64,000 nt of DNA, from NCBI GenBank assembly GCA_019454045.1, contig SKCR01037609.1, forward strand, positions 38,901 to 102,900. The letters are read 5' to 3'. This DNA comes from Zanthoxylum bungeanum. Taxonomy: Eukaryota > Streptophyta > Magnoliopsida > Sapindales > Rutaceae. A program made the position numbers and the translations under genes. Under the pieces are notes generated by a model. It saw only the letters and a program-made list of their open reading frames with translations. It did no database searches and had not been told where the DNA came from. Each line of letters opens with the position of its first letter. Positions within the stretch are counted from its first letter, which is position 1. Below are positions 12,851-25,200 of the stretch, one piece after another.

Positions 12851-14926
12851 ATCACACAATCTTGACTTTGGCCAACAAATTGTATGATAATTAACTAGGT
12901 AGATCTCTAAGATCAATTGGATCCAATCCAATTCCTAGATCCAGTAGGTGGACATCCAAGTCCTAAACATATATCCCATATATGCCTATATATCCAATAT
13001 ATACCCTAACCTTTTTCCTCTGAATCAACTAGGCTTTGGCTTTGGCTCAACAAACCTAATGATCCCAGTCAAGCGCGACCCATTGACCATGGAAAGTTTC
13101 GTAATCAATGTCAATGGACAAGAAGTGGTCTTGACTTTGGCCAACAAACCACAACTTGGACATGACACCAATATGGAACAAAACTCTCGTGATTCAAACA
13201 CATCTTCGACGAACAAATGGCTTGACTTTGGCCAACAACCCAATGCAGTCTCGGATCTTGAGTAAGAATCACTCAATGGAAGGAAAAACGCATGATATTT
13301 GATGAGGGTTTTTCGCGTGAAAATTGGCTACCAATTTATTATCTTTGTTAAGGTCTCATCATCATACACCCTTAAACATGCATTCTAAATACATAATAAA
13401 GCGCATATGAAAATAAATAATAATGATATGCGGATGGATACTTAACACATTGATCCTAGATCAAATCTCTCCCTTTCTCTCTCAAACTAGCACTTGTATT
13501 ACTTCTACCCGTTACACTACACTTCTAAAGAAACCTCATTTACATTGAGGGGAATAGGTGAGAAGAGAATACAAAGAGAATAGAGGTGATAAGGCTGGAC
13601 ACGCAGGTCCAATTTAATAAATCGAATTTATTACAAAAATTTCCAAAATTGCCCCCACCCGACTAATATCCATCCGATATACATTATTCATTCATCACAA
13701 CCATGTATTCACACAAGCATGATATCAATCAATCTAATCAAATTAATTAATCTGATAATTAGTGATCATCCAATGTTCAAACAACGATTTGATTTTGCGC
13801 GAGTCAAACTCGTTTTGCGAATAAGTACTCAAAGTACGAATTCTTGAATTAAATTAAACTACAACTTTAAATCCAATTTAATATGTATTTAATACTAATT
13901 CACTATTTAATTCTAAATTAAATATTACACTTTATTAATAAACCTTTTACGACTTAAATTTCAAATTTAATCGTTACGGGTCTCAAAGCCCGATTAACGT
14001 CCAACGTCAATTCAATTCAAGTCCAATGGGCTTTAATTAATTTCTTCAAGGCGTGGGCTTCGGCAACCAAAGCCCAATCAAGGAGTAACCCCATAAGCCT
14101 AGAAATCAATTTAGGACCATTAGGCTCAATTAAACTTTAAAGGTTTATAAGTCGCATTTGGGCTTTATGGAAATAGTTTTGGGCCCAATTGGATCCAATC
14201 CAATTTGCCTAAACCCAACTTTGTACAACAAAGCCCATTAAGCCCATTTACAACTTTAAAAGCCCAAATCCAATTCAAGCCCAATTAATTAAATCATAAA
14301 GTCCAATTTCATAATCTAATTAATTCTAAAGTGTATAACATGATCAATTACCAAATTCAATATTTCCAAAACATTAATTAGTCCAATTAATCATGCTAAA
14401 CTTTATCATCACATGTCCAACACACAAATGAAAAATCAAACACATTTACATGCTTAAAGTGTCTCGGCCAAGGAAAGACTTTTTATCCGATTCGAATTCA
14501 ATCCAATTAATTTCACAATCGATTTTAAGTCCTCATCCCGAATGATTTTCAACACATCAAATGAATTAAAAAATCAAAATTCCAAAACATTTTAGGGCAT
14601 CATGCATTCGGCCACCATAAGCATTTTGGGGATTTTTTTCAATTCAAAATTCAATCCAATTAATCTTAAATTAACATCATCCTACATGATTCCAACTCAT
14701 CCAATGAATCAAAATCAAAAAATTCCAAATTTCCAAAATTCTTTATACCATTCGGCCAACACATATATTTTTGGGAAATTTGATCCAATCATTATTTCAT
14801 TAAATTGATCCAATCAATCTTAATTTAAACATCATTTAAACAAGCTCAATCAAACAATTTAACCAAATCATGCTCAAAATCAATTTACCCAATTTTAAGC
14901 CCTAAAAATATCATGCTTGAACCTAG
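12851..14926 (-). other. Non-coding 5' interior of the nested element
   Basis: No gag frame or CCHC zinc knuckle was found where gag would be expected. The region has three copies of CTTGACTTTGGCCAACAA (12861, 13130, 13221) and many CCAATTAA-type short repeats from 13860 to 14900. It is AT-rich leader-like DNA. Confidence 0.5.
12861..13238. repeat. Three spaced copies of an 18-bp motif
   Basis: CTTGACTTTGGCCAACAA occurs identically at 12861-12878, 13130-13147 and 13221-13238. A related TTGGCTCAACAA lies near 13041. The surrounding sequence is not repeated, so this is a dispersed motif rather than a plain tandem array. Confidence 0.8.
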
Positions 14927-14938
14927 GCTCTGATACCA
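14927..14938 (-). other. Primer-binding site, initiator tRNA-Met
   Basis: Minus-strand TGGTATCAGAGC, the standard Copia primer-binding site complementary to the 3' end of initiator tRNA-Met. It lies 1 bp from the LTR edge. Confidence 0.9.
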
Positions 14939-14939
14939 T

Positions 14940-17030
14940 TGTTGGTGATTATCTAGGTCCCAAGATCATCAAACAAACATGAATATTAGTGTGAATACAT
15001 CAAAGGAGGTAGCGGAATACTCACATCGATCGGTTGAGACGAATTTGACGAACAAAACTCCAAGATTGCTCACTGGATTAGGCGCCCACTGCAGCAGAAT
15101 TTCAGTCCACTGTTTTCTGTTTTGAGCTGAGATTTGAGCCTCGAATTTGCGTCGAACGATTACCGGCTCGTGGGTGAGTTTCCCTAACACCTTCGCAAGT
15201 CTCTCGGAGTGCTAGCTCCGCTTGATTTTGCCACAAAATCAAGGCTCAAATGCTTCCCTTCTCACGGCAAAATGAAGAAACCAGTGAGTTTATTCACTGC
15301 CCATTTGGGCGTGAATTGTGAGAGAGAGAGAGTGGAGAAAAAATGTGTATTAGTTGGTTAAACCTTTTCCAAAAAGGTTTATATATTTTACCATAAAAAT
15401 ACATAAAATATTTACCAAATAATTAATTAAATAAATGGTAAATACTTTCCACCAACTAGGCACTATTCCAACCAAACACATCACTATTCCTTTTCACTTT
15501 ATTAAAGTGATGTGTGTCTTTCAATCAATCAATCACATCAATCAATCACATCACACAAAGTGACATTTGATTTGACGTTTGATGTGACGAATGATTTGAC
15601 GCTTGATGTGACTTGCGTTGCCGCACTCGAATTCGAAATACGAATGCGCTCGCAATCACTCTCGGGCTTGGTTTCGCTAATTCCTAATTAGCGAATTCTC
15701 TGTTGCGTCGTAAATAAATGATTACGCCTAGCGAATCTACTATTCACGTCGCTAACGAATTAATTCTAAATTAATTCGCTTGCCCGAATTAAAATCCAAT
15801 TTCAATTTCGCGTCGAAATCCAATTTCATTTAATATATCGAATATATTAACTTTACCGATTAATTCCAAATTAATCGTTTTCTCTCTTTAGACGATATTT
15901 TATCCTAGATAAAATATCTCCGTAATTAATCCCAGATTAATTTTCTCTCTCATCAAATTAATCCCAGATTAATAAATGTGCGAGTCATACGTCATCGATG
16001 TATCATTGGGAAGCGACCCATGAGATCCCCGGATATGTTGGCAGTAAATCGGGTCGTCGGAGTATCCGAACACGTACGTACCAAGTACTATGTTTACACC
16101 GTTTCACAAGACAAGGTTGGCATCTAGCAAAGCGCCATGCCTACCCAATTCTCCGGAAACATGCTTACAGGAATAAGCGATCTATATCAAGCGTAGTATA
16201 CCGTAGTATTGCGTATTTCGATCCAGTATCAGACTGTCACGTGCTAGGCCTGGGGCTGGAGTTGTGTCTGCCCCGTACGAAGTACTTGTCGGATGTCTGG
16301 TAACTAGTCTCTATAATCGGATATTTATGACCTAGTCATAATATCCCGATGGCCGCGCAGCACTTAAGAGCACTAATATTGTATCCTATGTGACATCATC
16401 TCCACTATGACTGGAGTGATACTTCCGTCTTGACATCACACCCAATACTCTACGATTCTCAATATACCCAGTATCGGCGTACACAGGACCTGTTACACCC
16501 CTGGACGACCTCAACTCAAGTATATCGATTGTCGTAAGCATTAGCGGTGCAAGTCTCAGGTTAAGACCAAATACACCTACCCTGATGTCGGACTCCCAGA
16601 GACACATAGTCATACTACCAATGGGATTCCGAGGGGGTCTATCCAGAGCGAAGCTGTTTCCCGTACCATCGGTGAAACACAACCTCCTATTACACTTGCA
16701 TGAGTATCCAATACCCAAATATATGAGAACTATGCCGTTGTGCCCTCACAACGCGCATAAGTGTAATACTAGTCTTATACGTATTTATCGATGTCCAATC
16801 TCGATGATACTCTGACTAGGGATATTTAATGATTTATCCTACGTGGACTGATACTGTCTCATATCATTCTCCGTCCAGGAACAAATCATAGGGACCTCTC
16901 ATCATTTATACATCTAAGGTGATCTAATCACAAATGATAAGAGCGCAATCTCCTTTGTCATATAGTTAATTTGTACAACAACACTGTGATCTGTACAAAT
17001 AGTGACGCTATGGGTCATAACTGTCCAACA
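14940..17030 (-). repeat. 5' LTR of the nested Copia element
   Basis: About 2,091 bp, from TGTTGGTGATTATC to CTGTCCAACA. It is nearly the same as 7269-9168 but keeps a segment of about 180 bp (about 16145-16335) deleted in the other LTR. Confidence 0.9.
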
Positions 17031-17035
17031 ACTAC
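17031..17035. repeat. Target-site duplication ACTAC (right)
   Basis: ACTAC directly right of the nested element; pairs with 7264-7268. Confidence 0.9.
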
Positions 17036-18943
17036 ATTAAGGATATACATTACGGTTTGCAGTGCATATCCCCAGAATGAACTAGGTAGTGAGCTATAAC
17101 TAAACATAGATCTCATCATGTCTAGTAGGGTTCGATTTCTCCTTTTTGCAACACCATTTTGTTGTGGTGTTCCAGGTTCTGTGAGCTGGGATACTATCCC
17201 ATGCTCAACTAAGAATTCCTCGAAATCTCTGTCAAGGTATTCCCCTCCACGATCTGATCGTAGAGTTTTGAATGTCTTACATAATTGGTTCTCAACCTCA
17301 GCAAGATACTCCTTGAACTTTTCAAAGGTATCGGATTTGTGATGCATTAGGTAGAAATACCTATATCTTGAATAATCGTCAATGAATGTGATGAAATATT
17401 CATAACCACCTCGGGCTTTTACACTCATCGGTCCGCAAACGTCCGAATGTATTAGTTCTAGTGGTTGATTGGCTCTTATACCTTTTCCAGTAAAAGGTCT
17501 CTTGGTCATTTTTCCTTCTAACCAGGATTCACAAACTGGTAAAGTCCCGAGCTTTAACTGGTTTAAGGCTCCGTTCTTTATCAATCTATTTATCCGGTCA
17601 AGGTTGATGTGACCAAGTCTAAGATGCCATAGATATATGTCATCGTGAGAAATCTTTGGCCGTTTTATTTTAGGTTTTTCAACCTTAAACATTTCAGTGT
17701 TGAGCAGTGACCTATGTGTTAACGGTCTTAACACATACAAGTTATTTTCTGAGTTTTCTGTGCATATAGTTAATCTATTTCTACCAATAATAACCAAATT
17801 GCTATTAAAAGAATCTGAATAACCATCATTCAAAAGTCTAGAAATAGAAATCAGATTCCTGCGAAAACCAGGAATGAATAACACATTGTTCAAATTTAAA
17901 TAACTATTATTAATAAAATTTAAACTGGAAACTCCCACTGCTATTGCTGAAACGGCATCCCCTGTTCCGACCCTCATGGTGTAATCACCTTCAGCAAGGT
18001 CCCTCCATGAATCAAGTAGCTGTAAAGAAGAACAAACATGGTTAGTGGCCTCAGAATCAATAATCCAAGCGGATTTATCATCCTCCACTAATAGAGATTC
18101 AATAACGAGTAAATCATATTTACCTGTTTCCTTTTTCTCCTTTAGCTCAGCAAGGTATTTAGGACAGCTCCTTTTCCAATGCCCATTCTTGTCGCAGTGG
18201 AAACATTTTCCTTTGGGCTTGGCATTCTTGGAGCCTTTCTTGTTCTTCTTTTTTATGGGCTTACCTTTAGCCTTTCCAGTGCTTTTCTTCTTCTTCTTTG
18301 CAGATTTAGAAGATTCGGCAATATTTGCCTCTGCATTGGACTTACGAGGATCCACAAGCATGGACTCGTAATGGGTGAGCTCATTAAGCAGTTGGGTCAA
18401 AGTAAAAGACAACTTGTTCATAACATAGTTTCTTTTAAACTGCAGGAAACTCTTCGGAAGAGTTTCCATAATCATGGTCACCTGGCTACGCTCATCAATA
18501 CGAGCTCCATGGGTTTCAGCAGTGTTGAGATAGGTCATCATCCTTAAGACGTGCTCTCGGGCTGATGTCTCATCCTTCATCCTAGCAGTCATCGCTGAGA
18601 CCATGGCCTCATGGCATTGACGCTCTGAAGGCTGCCCAAACATGCCCTGCAATGACTCCATCATCTGAGATGCTAGAGCCATAGGTTCATGCTTTGAAGC
18701 AAGAACCTCAGACATCCCTGCTAGCAAGTAGCAGCAGGCTTTCTCATTTGCTGCGACCTATTTTTGGTAGGTATCGCGCACAACTTGGCCAGCATTTCTG
18801 GCCGGCTCTGGAGGACGTTCCTCCGTCAGGACAAACTTTAGGTCTTCACAGACCAGGATAGCGTTCATGTTACTTTTCCACTTAACATAGTTTTCTCCGG
18901 TCAATTTATCGTTTGAGAGTATGGAAATAATTGGAGAAACCAT
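17031..18943 (-). pseudogene. Copia gag, protease and integrase (N-terminal polyprotein)
   Basis: The start chosen is the ATG at 18943, giving MVSPIISILSNDKLTGENY, a usual Copia gag start. A stop at 18758-18760 (TAG where Trp is expected in YQK-W-VAANEKA) breaks gag in frame. The long frame downstream (numbered from 18727) holds the gag domain, a Lys-rich stretch at 144-171, the CCHC knuckle C175-C178-H183-C188, and the protease site at 224-227 reading DSEA instead of DSGA. Next come the pre-integrase zinc domain with H368 and H373 but Trp402 where the last Cys belongs, and the integrase core with D429 and D492 but Lys528 in place of the catalytic Glu. The frame ends at the nested insertion. 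The product would package RNA and integrate DNA; this copy cannot. Confidence 0.92.
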
Positions 18944-20608
18944 GGCTGAAAATAAAATAAACATGCATTCAACATTCATTCATCGCATATTAAAATCATC
19001 AAAGAATTTTGGCATAAAATTAAACATGATGCAAGAACCATGAATAATGAATTAGAAATCTAAGAGAATTGCTACGCCACGGAAACCTACCATCCCTCAA
19101 GTAAGTGCCGCCGTAGGGTAGGTCAAGTACTCGCATGATAGATCGAGACAATCTCAGTCAATTTAATATATGCGGGAATAACTCTTATTCCTATATTAAA
19201 CAACCACTGTTTTATTTGATCAAGGAATTTCATTAACAGTTAATTATTCCTTTGTGAGTGTAACCGCCGTTTCAGTATTCTTTGACTTAACGAGTGAAAT
19301 GCCGCCGTAGGGTAGGTCAGTTCACAAGATACATCTAGAATCCCTATCCTATCGAAACCCAAACCTGATATTGACCCAAAATGGACACCATCCATAGGGG
19401 GACGAAAACAAAGTCGTCTCGATGCGCCTTTTGAATCTCATGTTTTTGGACTAACAACGGAGATCGTGGGATGTACTGTCGTATATCCCTCTCCCACTCA
19501 CTATTTTAAATATTAAGGTTTCTATCTAAAATAGATAATATTTTATTTTAACTAGTGTGGATAAACTTATGGCGGCTAAATCATAATTGTTATTTACACT
19601 AGTTTGTCATAAGTGAGCTAAATCAATTTTAACTATTAAAATTGTGTCACTAATATTAGTCTATAATAATATATTTACTCTATTAAACTAAATTAATTAG
19701 AGTGGTATAAGTGAGCTACAATATTTTAACTCTTAAAATACTAGGCACTTAAGGGTCTAAAATCATGGAATTCTAAAAGGTCAAAATTCAATTAAACATT
19801 TTAGTAAATTTTTAGTGCGTTATAAAATCCAATGGTACGTGGAATTGTATCCCGAGTGCAGACCACATTTCTGTCCATTCAGAATCGGCTATGGAATTTA
19901 TATCTGGGTTTCCATCCTATATACCAATGGAATTTATTATGCACCAATTAAGCCCAATTTATTAGAATTCAAAATTTTAGATAATAAATCCAATTAATCT
20001 AATTAATTGATTTTCATGCATATCATTTTCTAACTTAAAATTTTAAATTACATAAAATCATAATTTTACGTTTATAATGATAATGCATCTATGACATGTT
20101 AGGCAAGTAAATAAATACATGAGTGGGCACTCTAAGCTATATGACATGTTATTCAAACAATTCGAAATAAACATACATATAACATAAAAATTATTTTACA
20201 TTGACCGGGCTCTTATTTTTCCTATACTAATCTAATTAGTACAAAAGATTCACCAAGGCATTCCTTGGCCTTCAAATCCCGCTCGTAAGTGGTGTTGGCT
20301 CTCTTTGCGACTTCGGTGCTCCAAATTACAAAGAATTGAAACTTTACATTGAAAATTAAAATTACAACAAATATAAATAATGGCCTTACATCCCAAAACC
20401 AAAACCAACTACAAAAGTAAGAGCCAGAAAAATTTACGACCAATGCAAAATCCATTCATCACATGAAATAACAAAATCATTCATCACATGAATATCACAA
20501 TGTGCCCACTCATCTAAACATGCATATCATATTTATAACTCATATAAATATATTAAAAACAGAAACTTTAAATGAAAAAGTGAAGGGTTAAGAGCACTTT
20601 TCAACCTC
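18944..20608 (-). other. Leader region of the host Copia element
   Basis: About 1.66 kb between primer site and gag start with no convincing coding frame. The phrase GCCGCCGTAGGGTAGGTCA occurs twice (about 19109 and 19303), the only repeated structure noticed. Confidence 0.55.
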
Positions 20609-20621
20609 GCTCTTGATGCCA
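20609..20621 (-). other. Primer-binding site of the host Copia element
   Basis: Minus-strand TGGCATCAAGAGC resembles the initiator-Met site TGGTATCAGAGC with changes. It lies 2 bp from the LTR edge at 20624. Confidence 0.6.
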
Positions 20622-20623
20622 AT

Positions 20624-22855
20624 TGTAGGAAACGCTTTCCCTCGCGCAGCGGAAGCGATTAGGCCCACGAATCGAACTTGAAAATTTTTTCTGCTTTGCC
20701 CTTCCTTTAGTCGAATGGTACCAGTGGGTGAAATTTTGCTTCTATTTTAAACAAGATTTCAGCCCCGGAATACCCCCGAAACAGTCCCCGAACAGCCCCT
20801 TGAACTGCAGTGAAATAGCGGACTGTTTAGCACCCGTTACACGCGCGAACATCACTCAAAACAGTCCACAATTTGCGTGAACTGCTGTAGGCTTTTAGGT
20901 CTGATTTTTCACTCAGAAAAAAATCCTAACTCAGCCCTAAAATTACCCCAAAGTGTTTCCAAAAACCCGAATTAAAACCAAACAAAAACCGAGCCCCAAA
21001 ATTGGTGATATGCGCGCGGTAGTGGGGAACTTACTGCCTCACTGCCGTGAGTTACTGGAGAAGGGAAGAAGAGATTTCCAACGCCACAAGATCTTCCGAG
21101 CTATGTCTCGTTACTTACGGAGGGTAGTGTGGGCTACACTCACAAATTAATCCCTAAACGTTTTAGAGATTAAATCACACACCGAAATAATTTTCTGGTT
21201 CTTCAATTAACTTTCTCAACTCTTGAGAGCATGAAGAAGAGAAGGAGGTTAGGGTTTTCTAATGTCTTTTTTTTTTTCAAAAGAAAAATATAATTTTTCT
21301 TTTATACTTAGGGTAATTTGTTTCATAAAACAAATCAACCACTAGTCTCACATTCCCTCTCAATTTCGGCCAGGGCAAGGAATTTTTGTTTGATTTTGTT
21401 TCCAAAAGAAACAAATCATATTCCTTACTCAATGAGGATTTCAGCCAAGCCATCCTATTTTGATTTTATTTTATTTCCCAAACAAACAAATCATATTCCT
21501 TATCTAATAGGGAATTCGGCCAAGACATCCTATTTTGATTTGATTTTGTTTCCTAAACAAACAAATCATATTCCTTATCCAATAGGGAATTCAGCCAAGG
21601 CAAGGATTTTTATTTCCAAAATAAATCTTAGCCTTATTAAATTATATCATGTATAATTCAATATTCTATTTTTAATAATTATCATATAATTATTAATACC
21701 TAACATTAACTTTTAATGTATAGTCTCAAGTGTGATGTAATTAATATTATTAATCATATTAATAATATTTATTCTTTTTGAGTATATAATTGGACTGTCC
21801 AATTATATTAACTCCGCTAAAGTATATCGAGCTAGCACGGGGACCAAATGGACCTATGGTTCCGAGCTCCAATAATCTTGAAATATTAATTAAGCTCTTA
21901 ATTAAATATTCTGAATTATTAACTCCGGGTTATTCCACAAAAAATCTGAAGTTGCACTCTCGTTGCCGTAGATGAAATATTAAGCCGAACCAAGTCGGTG
22001 TCCACCGATATAGTCATTGCATACGAATTGATCCTTCATGAGTATCTCGTAATTAGAGCCAGGTCATAATGTCCGTTATACCCCTCTAATTATTTTTACT
22101 TTAAGTACCATTGATTCTCTAATGAACGATTTATTCATAACTATTATGAATATTAATCTTTCTATTCGTAATAGAAAGACTTGAGTGCTCCAATCACTCA
22201 AGTACCGAATCAACCCTTAAGAAAGATACTCATCTAATTCTCGCAAGAAGGAGTGAACTTTATGTCTATGTAAAACGTTCCCAGCTACAAAACAAACTGT
22301 GCCCCCAAAGTACGTAGCTATTGGTTGGGATTGCTACACCAACCTCACCTTTGTAAATCAAAGGACACAGCCTGCCATGCAGGAGTTCGTAGTACACTTA
22401 GGATTAAGATCAATCCATATATGACCATCAAGTAGATGGAAATGACTTTCTTTGCTTAACGGATATTATAAGAATGTCATTTCGATCTGGGTCCAGTCCT
22501 ATATGATCGCATCATACAAGGTGCCTCCATTCTCATGTCTCTACATGGACGATCCGGATTAAGATCGTCATACAAATATAGAATGGACCGCAGCTATAGA
22601 TAAACCACAAACAAAGTACCCGGTTTGTTTGCTCTCTATGGACTATTTAAGATTACTAACTTCAGACTCAAATCCTCTGGTGTATGACAGTCATACACTA
22701 AGTCTGAAGGTACATAAGTAATCTACGGTATTTACGAAGATATATAATATGCGAAAGATAAACAAACAATTTGATAAATGAATAATGCATCGTTTTATTT
22801 CAAAACGCATGAAATCGTTTACATCACATGTAGCTCTAGGGCATACATCCCAGCA
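20624..22855 (-). repeat. 5' LTR of the host Copia element
   Basis: Runs from TGTAGGAAACGC to CATCCCAGCA, about 2.2 kb. Its right 550 bp match the partial 3' LTR at 4710-5187. Near its left edge it carries the GCAGCGGAAGCG motif also found at the ends of other Copia LTRs here. Its middle matches the LTR fragment at 49487-50632. Confidence 0.75.
21375..21612. repeat. Short tandem repeat inside the host Copia LTR
   Basis: Three to four imperfect copies of a roughly 70-bp unit containing AACAAATCATATTCCTTA and a GGAATTC-GCCAAG phrase. It reads as an LTR-internal expansion. Confidence 0.7.
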
Positions 22856-23136
22856 ATAATAAGTCTACATTATGCCGAACCCCCCTCGTCCTCTAGGAAT
22901 TTTCATTTTTTCACTTATCAAAAGAGATTTAGTCACAAATTCGACAACTTGTATTATTTTGTGTAATTTTATTACTATCCAAAATAATAACAAGTGGGTT
23001 TTTTTTTAATATAATACACAAACTTGATTGTAAAATTATTCATTATGTAATTTGTCTTGTGTAGCTTTATTGATAATTGTTTCAATTTTCCTATTACACA
23101 AGGCTAGTAGAAATATCATAGTACTGGTTGCTCAAG

Positions 23137-23482
23137 GAGTGAAACCGAACAAGTTCGGTGGAGCAAACAGTGGCAGAGCAAAATTTTGTTCAACCTCACC
23201 ACACTATAGTTGACTAAGTATATCAATAAAACTCCTCTGGGTTTTGTGGAGGGAGAGACTAAAGTGGCTTGGCAACAGCGAGTTGAGACATGGTCGCAAG
23301 GTGACTTCTTGTGCAAGAACTACCTCTTGGGCGGTCTTGATAGCACCTTGTACAATGTGTACCAAGACACAATTTCTACAAAGAAACTATGAGAATCTCT
23401 TCAGAATAAATATAAAACAAAAGATACCAAACAAAAGAAGTTTGTCGTGGGTAGGTTCTTGGACTATAAAATGATAACATTT
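23137..23482 (+). pseudogene. Isolated Copia gag fragment
   Basis: Conceptual translation gives Copia gag (UBN2-type) motifs in order: a KFGGAN start, QWQSKILFNLTTL, LTKYINKTP, DFLCKNYLLGGLDSTLYNVY, then ESLQNKYKTKD and KKFVVGRFLDYKM. It is broken by a small frame slip near 23165, a TAG near 23211 and a TGA near 23389 where Trp is expected. It differs in sequence from the gag at 18943, so it comes from another Copia lineage. No LTRs or other pol parts are recognisable beside it. Confidence 0.75.
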
Positions 23483-25200
23483 CTTGAAATGTTTTTCTTT
23501 CTGTAAAACTCGGAGATCTCTTATAAAACTAGTTCTTTCTAAAACTCTTTCATTAAACTGTTGTTTCTAAAAATCTCATCTAGAACATAACTAATGTATG
23601 GGGGTGTTATGTATCGTCATCCCCCACACGCCTAACTAGTTCCTTGAGGCGTTACGTCTCGCCGTCCCCTAAATCACTAAACTAGAGACAGGAGTACTAA
23701 TCAATGTTGTCATTCTGGACTTGAAACTATGATATAAGGGCGTCTTATAGAACCGTCCCCCTAGTCTGGAAATTACATGTGCACATGTTTGCTGTATCCT
23801 TCAATTCCAACAGTCTCTAAGAATGAGTTTTTCCCCCAGTCTATAAAAATCATCATAAAAGAAATCATCTCAAAGTATCAAAAACATGATAATATTTCTT
23901 AACTGGTCCAAAAATATTTTTCTTAACTCATCAAAGCATTTTGGCAACTTGGTCTCATCTCAAAGTATAACTTGAATATAAATGAAATCATATAACTTTA
24001 TAAAATCAATAAAACATTATGAAAATAAAATATTCACTCACATTTCTATGGAAAATCAAGAGCGATTCACGGCGTGGGCGACCGTCCAGTACCCTGACAT
24101 TGATCTAAAGTCCATACAATCATTAGTTTCTACAACTAATAACATTTTCAGATGGCATAAAAGAATATACAATGCATGGAAACTTAATCTTACTGAATAT
24201 TGGAGATATATATGGTATCTATGAATTTTTACAGGTTAGATTTGGGGTTATGCAAGTGCGGTAGCGGAAACTTAGATTCTACTAGTCATTGAGAATACAC
24301 TCTTTGAGGCCTAAATTTGAAGATTCATTGTAACTAATTGGGAATGAATCATGGGCTAAAATTTTAATAGAATGGTCTTTAATGTGCATATTTTATGGTA
24401 ATTTTTACGGATCTCATTTTCAATTTCAGAAACTCAAGTTATCAACCGATGTTCATGGGTTATTCAAGCTAAAAAACAGGGTGTAGTGGTAGTAGGTCTC
24501 CCAACTTCAAAAATTCGATTCGGCCTCATCCCAAGTCTAAAAATTATAATTTTTAGATATGTTACAACCTTATGTGTCTAGTTTATCCAGAATTTTGTGG
24601 TTCATCAATTGGACATAAAAAACTCTCAACGTATAATCGATACAACACAGCCTGTATAGATTTGGACAGCAGTTACATTTACTGCCTAACTTACGAATTT
24701 CGCCACCCCCTTCCAAATTTATTTAATTCGGAAAATTACCACCATATTTTACAGTACCTAAAACACATATTATCAATAAAAGCGCAAAAATATAATCCCC
24801 CAACCAACCCTTGGAATTCGGCCAAGACATGCTCTTCAGGGATTTTGAAAGTTTCATCACAACATAACATTTTACAAGCTAAAACATCATCCAAAAACTT
24901 CAACCAAGATCATTCCTTATCAATTAAAAGCAATAAACAGTCCCTAAATGTCATATAATACTCGGCTAGTCCATAAGCTTTGAGGAAAATTGGGCATTTC
25001 TAAAATTAACACCTAATCCTTGTGTAAACTATCATGAAATACATGTGGATGCACACTAGCTAATCATCAAAAACATCACAAAATAGAAGCATATTGGTCT
25101 GTTAAGATTCGGCCATAAGGATGGGCGAGCAGAAAAAAATTTCAAGGTCGATCTCGATGCCTACCACGCTTCCGCTGTGCGGAAAATTATTTCCTGCAAT
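23483..25200. other. Intergenic DNA, probably old retroelement debris
   Basis: No gene seen. The stretch 23600-23770 has repeated GTCATCCCCC / GCCGTCCCC / CCGTCCCCC phrases of repeat-like character. At 25146-25180 a CTCGATGCC followed by CGCTTCCGCTGTGCGG resembles the primer-site-plus-LTR edge of the Copia element at 20609-20660, hinting at another decayed LTR. Confidence 0.35.

Larger units (their letters stand above)
7269..17030 (-). mobile_element. Nested Copia-derived element with decayed pol
   Basis: A complete 9.76-kb minus-strand insertion inside the pol gene of the host Copia element. It has LTRs at 7269-9168 and 14940-17030, an initiator-Met primer site at 14927-14938, a purine tract at 9169-9181 and ACTAC duplications on both sides. 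The LTRs are very similar apart from about 180 bp (about 16145-16335) missing from the left one. The 5.8-kb interior has no sustained coding frame, only remnants of Copia pol. Because the LTRs are still alike while pol is ruined, it probably inserted in its non-coding state using enzymes supplied by another element. Confidence 0.9.
4710..22855 (-). mobile_element. Copia (Ty1) retrotransposon carrying a nested Copia element
   Basis: Minus-strand element. The 5' LTR is at 20624-22855, the primer site at 20609-20621, a long leader runs to 18944, then comes gag-pol (18943-17031, continued at 7263-5202 after the nested insertion), the purine tract (5188-5200) and a truncated 3' LTR (4710-5187). 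The domain order gag, protease, integrase, RT, RNase H defines Ty1/copia. Long LTRs and an initiator-Met-like primer site would suit the Angela/Tork group, but that is tentative. Four in-frame stops and several lost catalytic residues make this copy inactive. The 3' LTR is cut by the Athila-like element. Confidence 0.85.
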
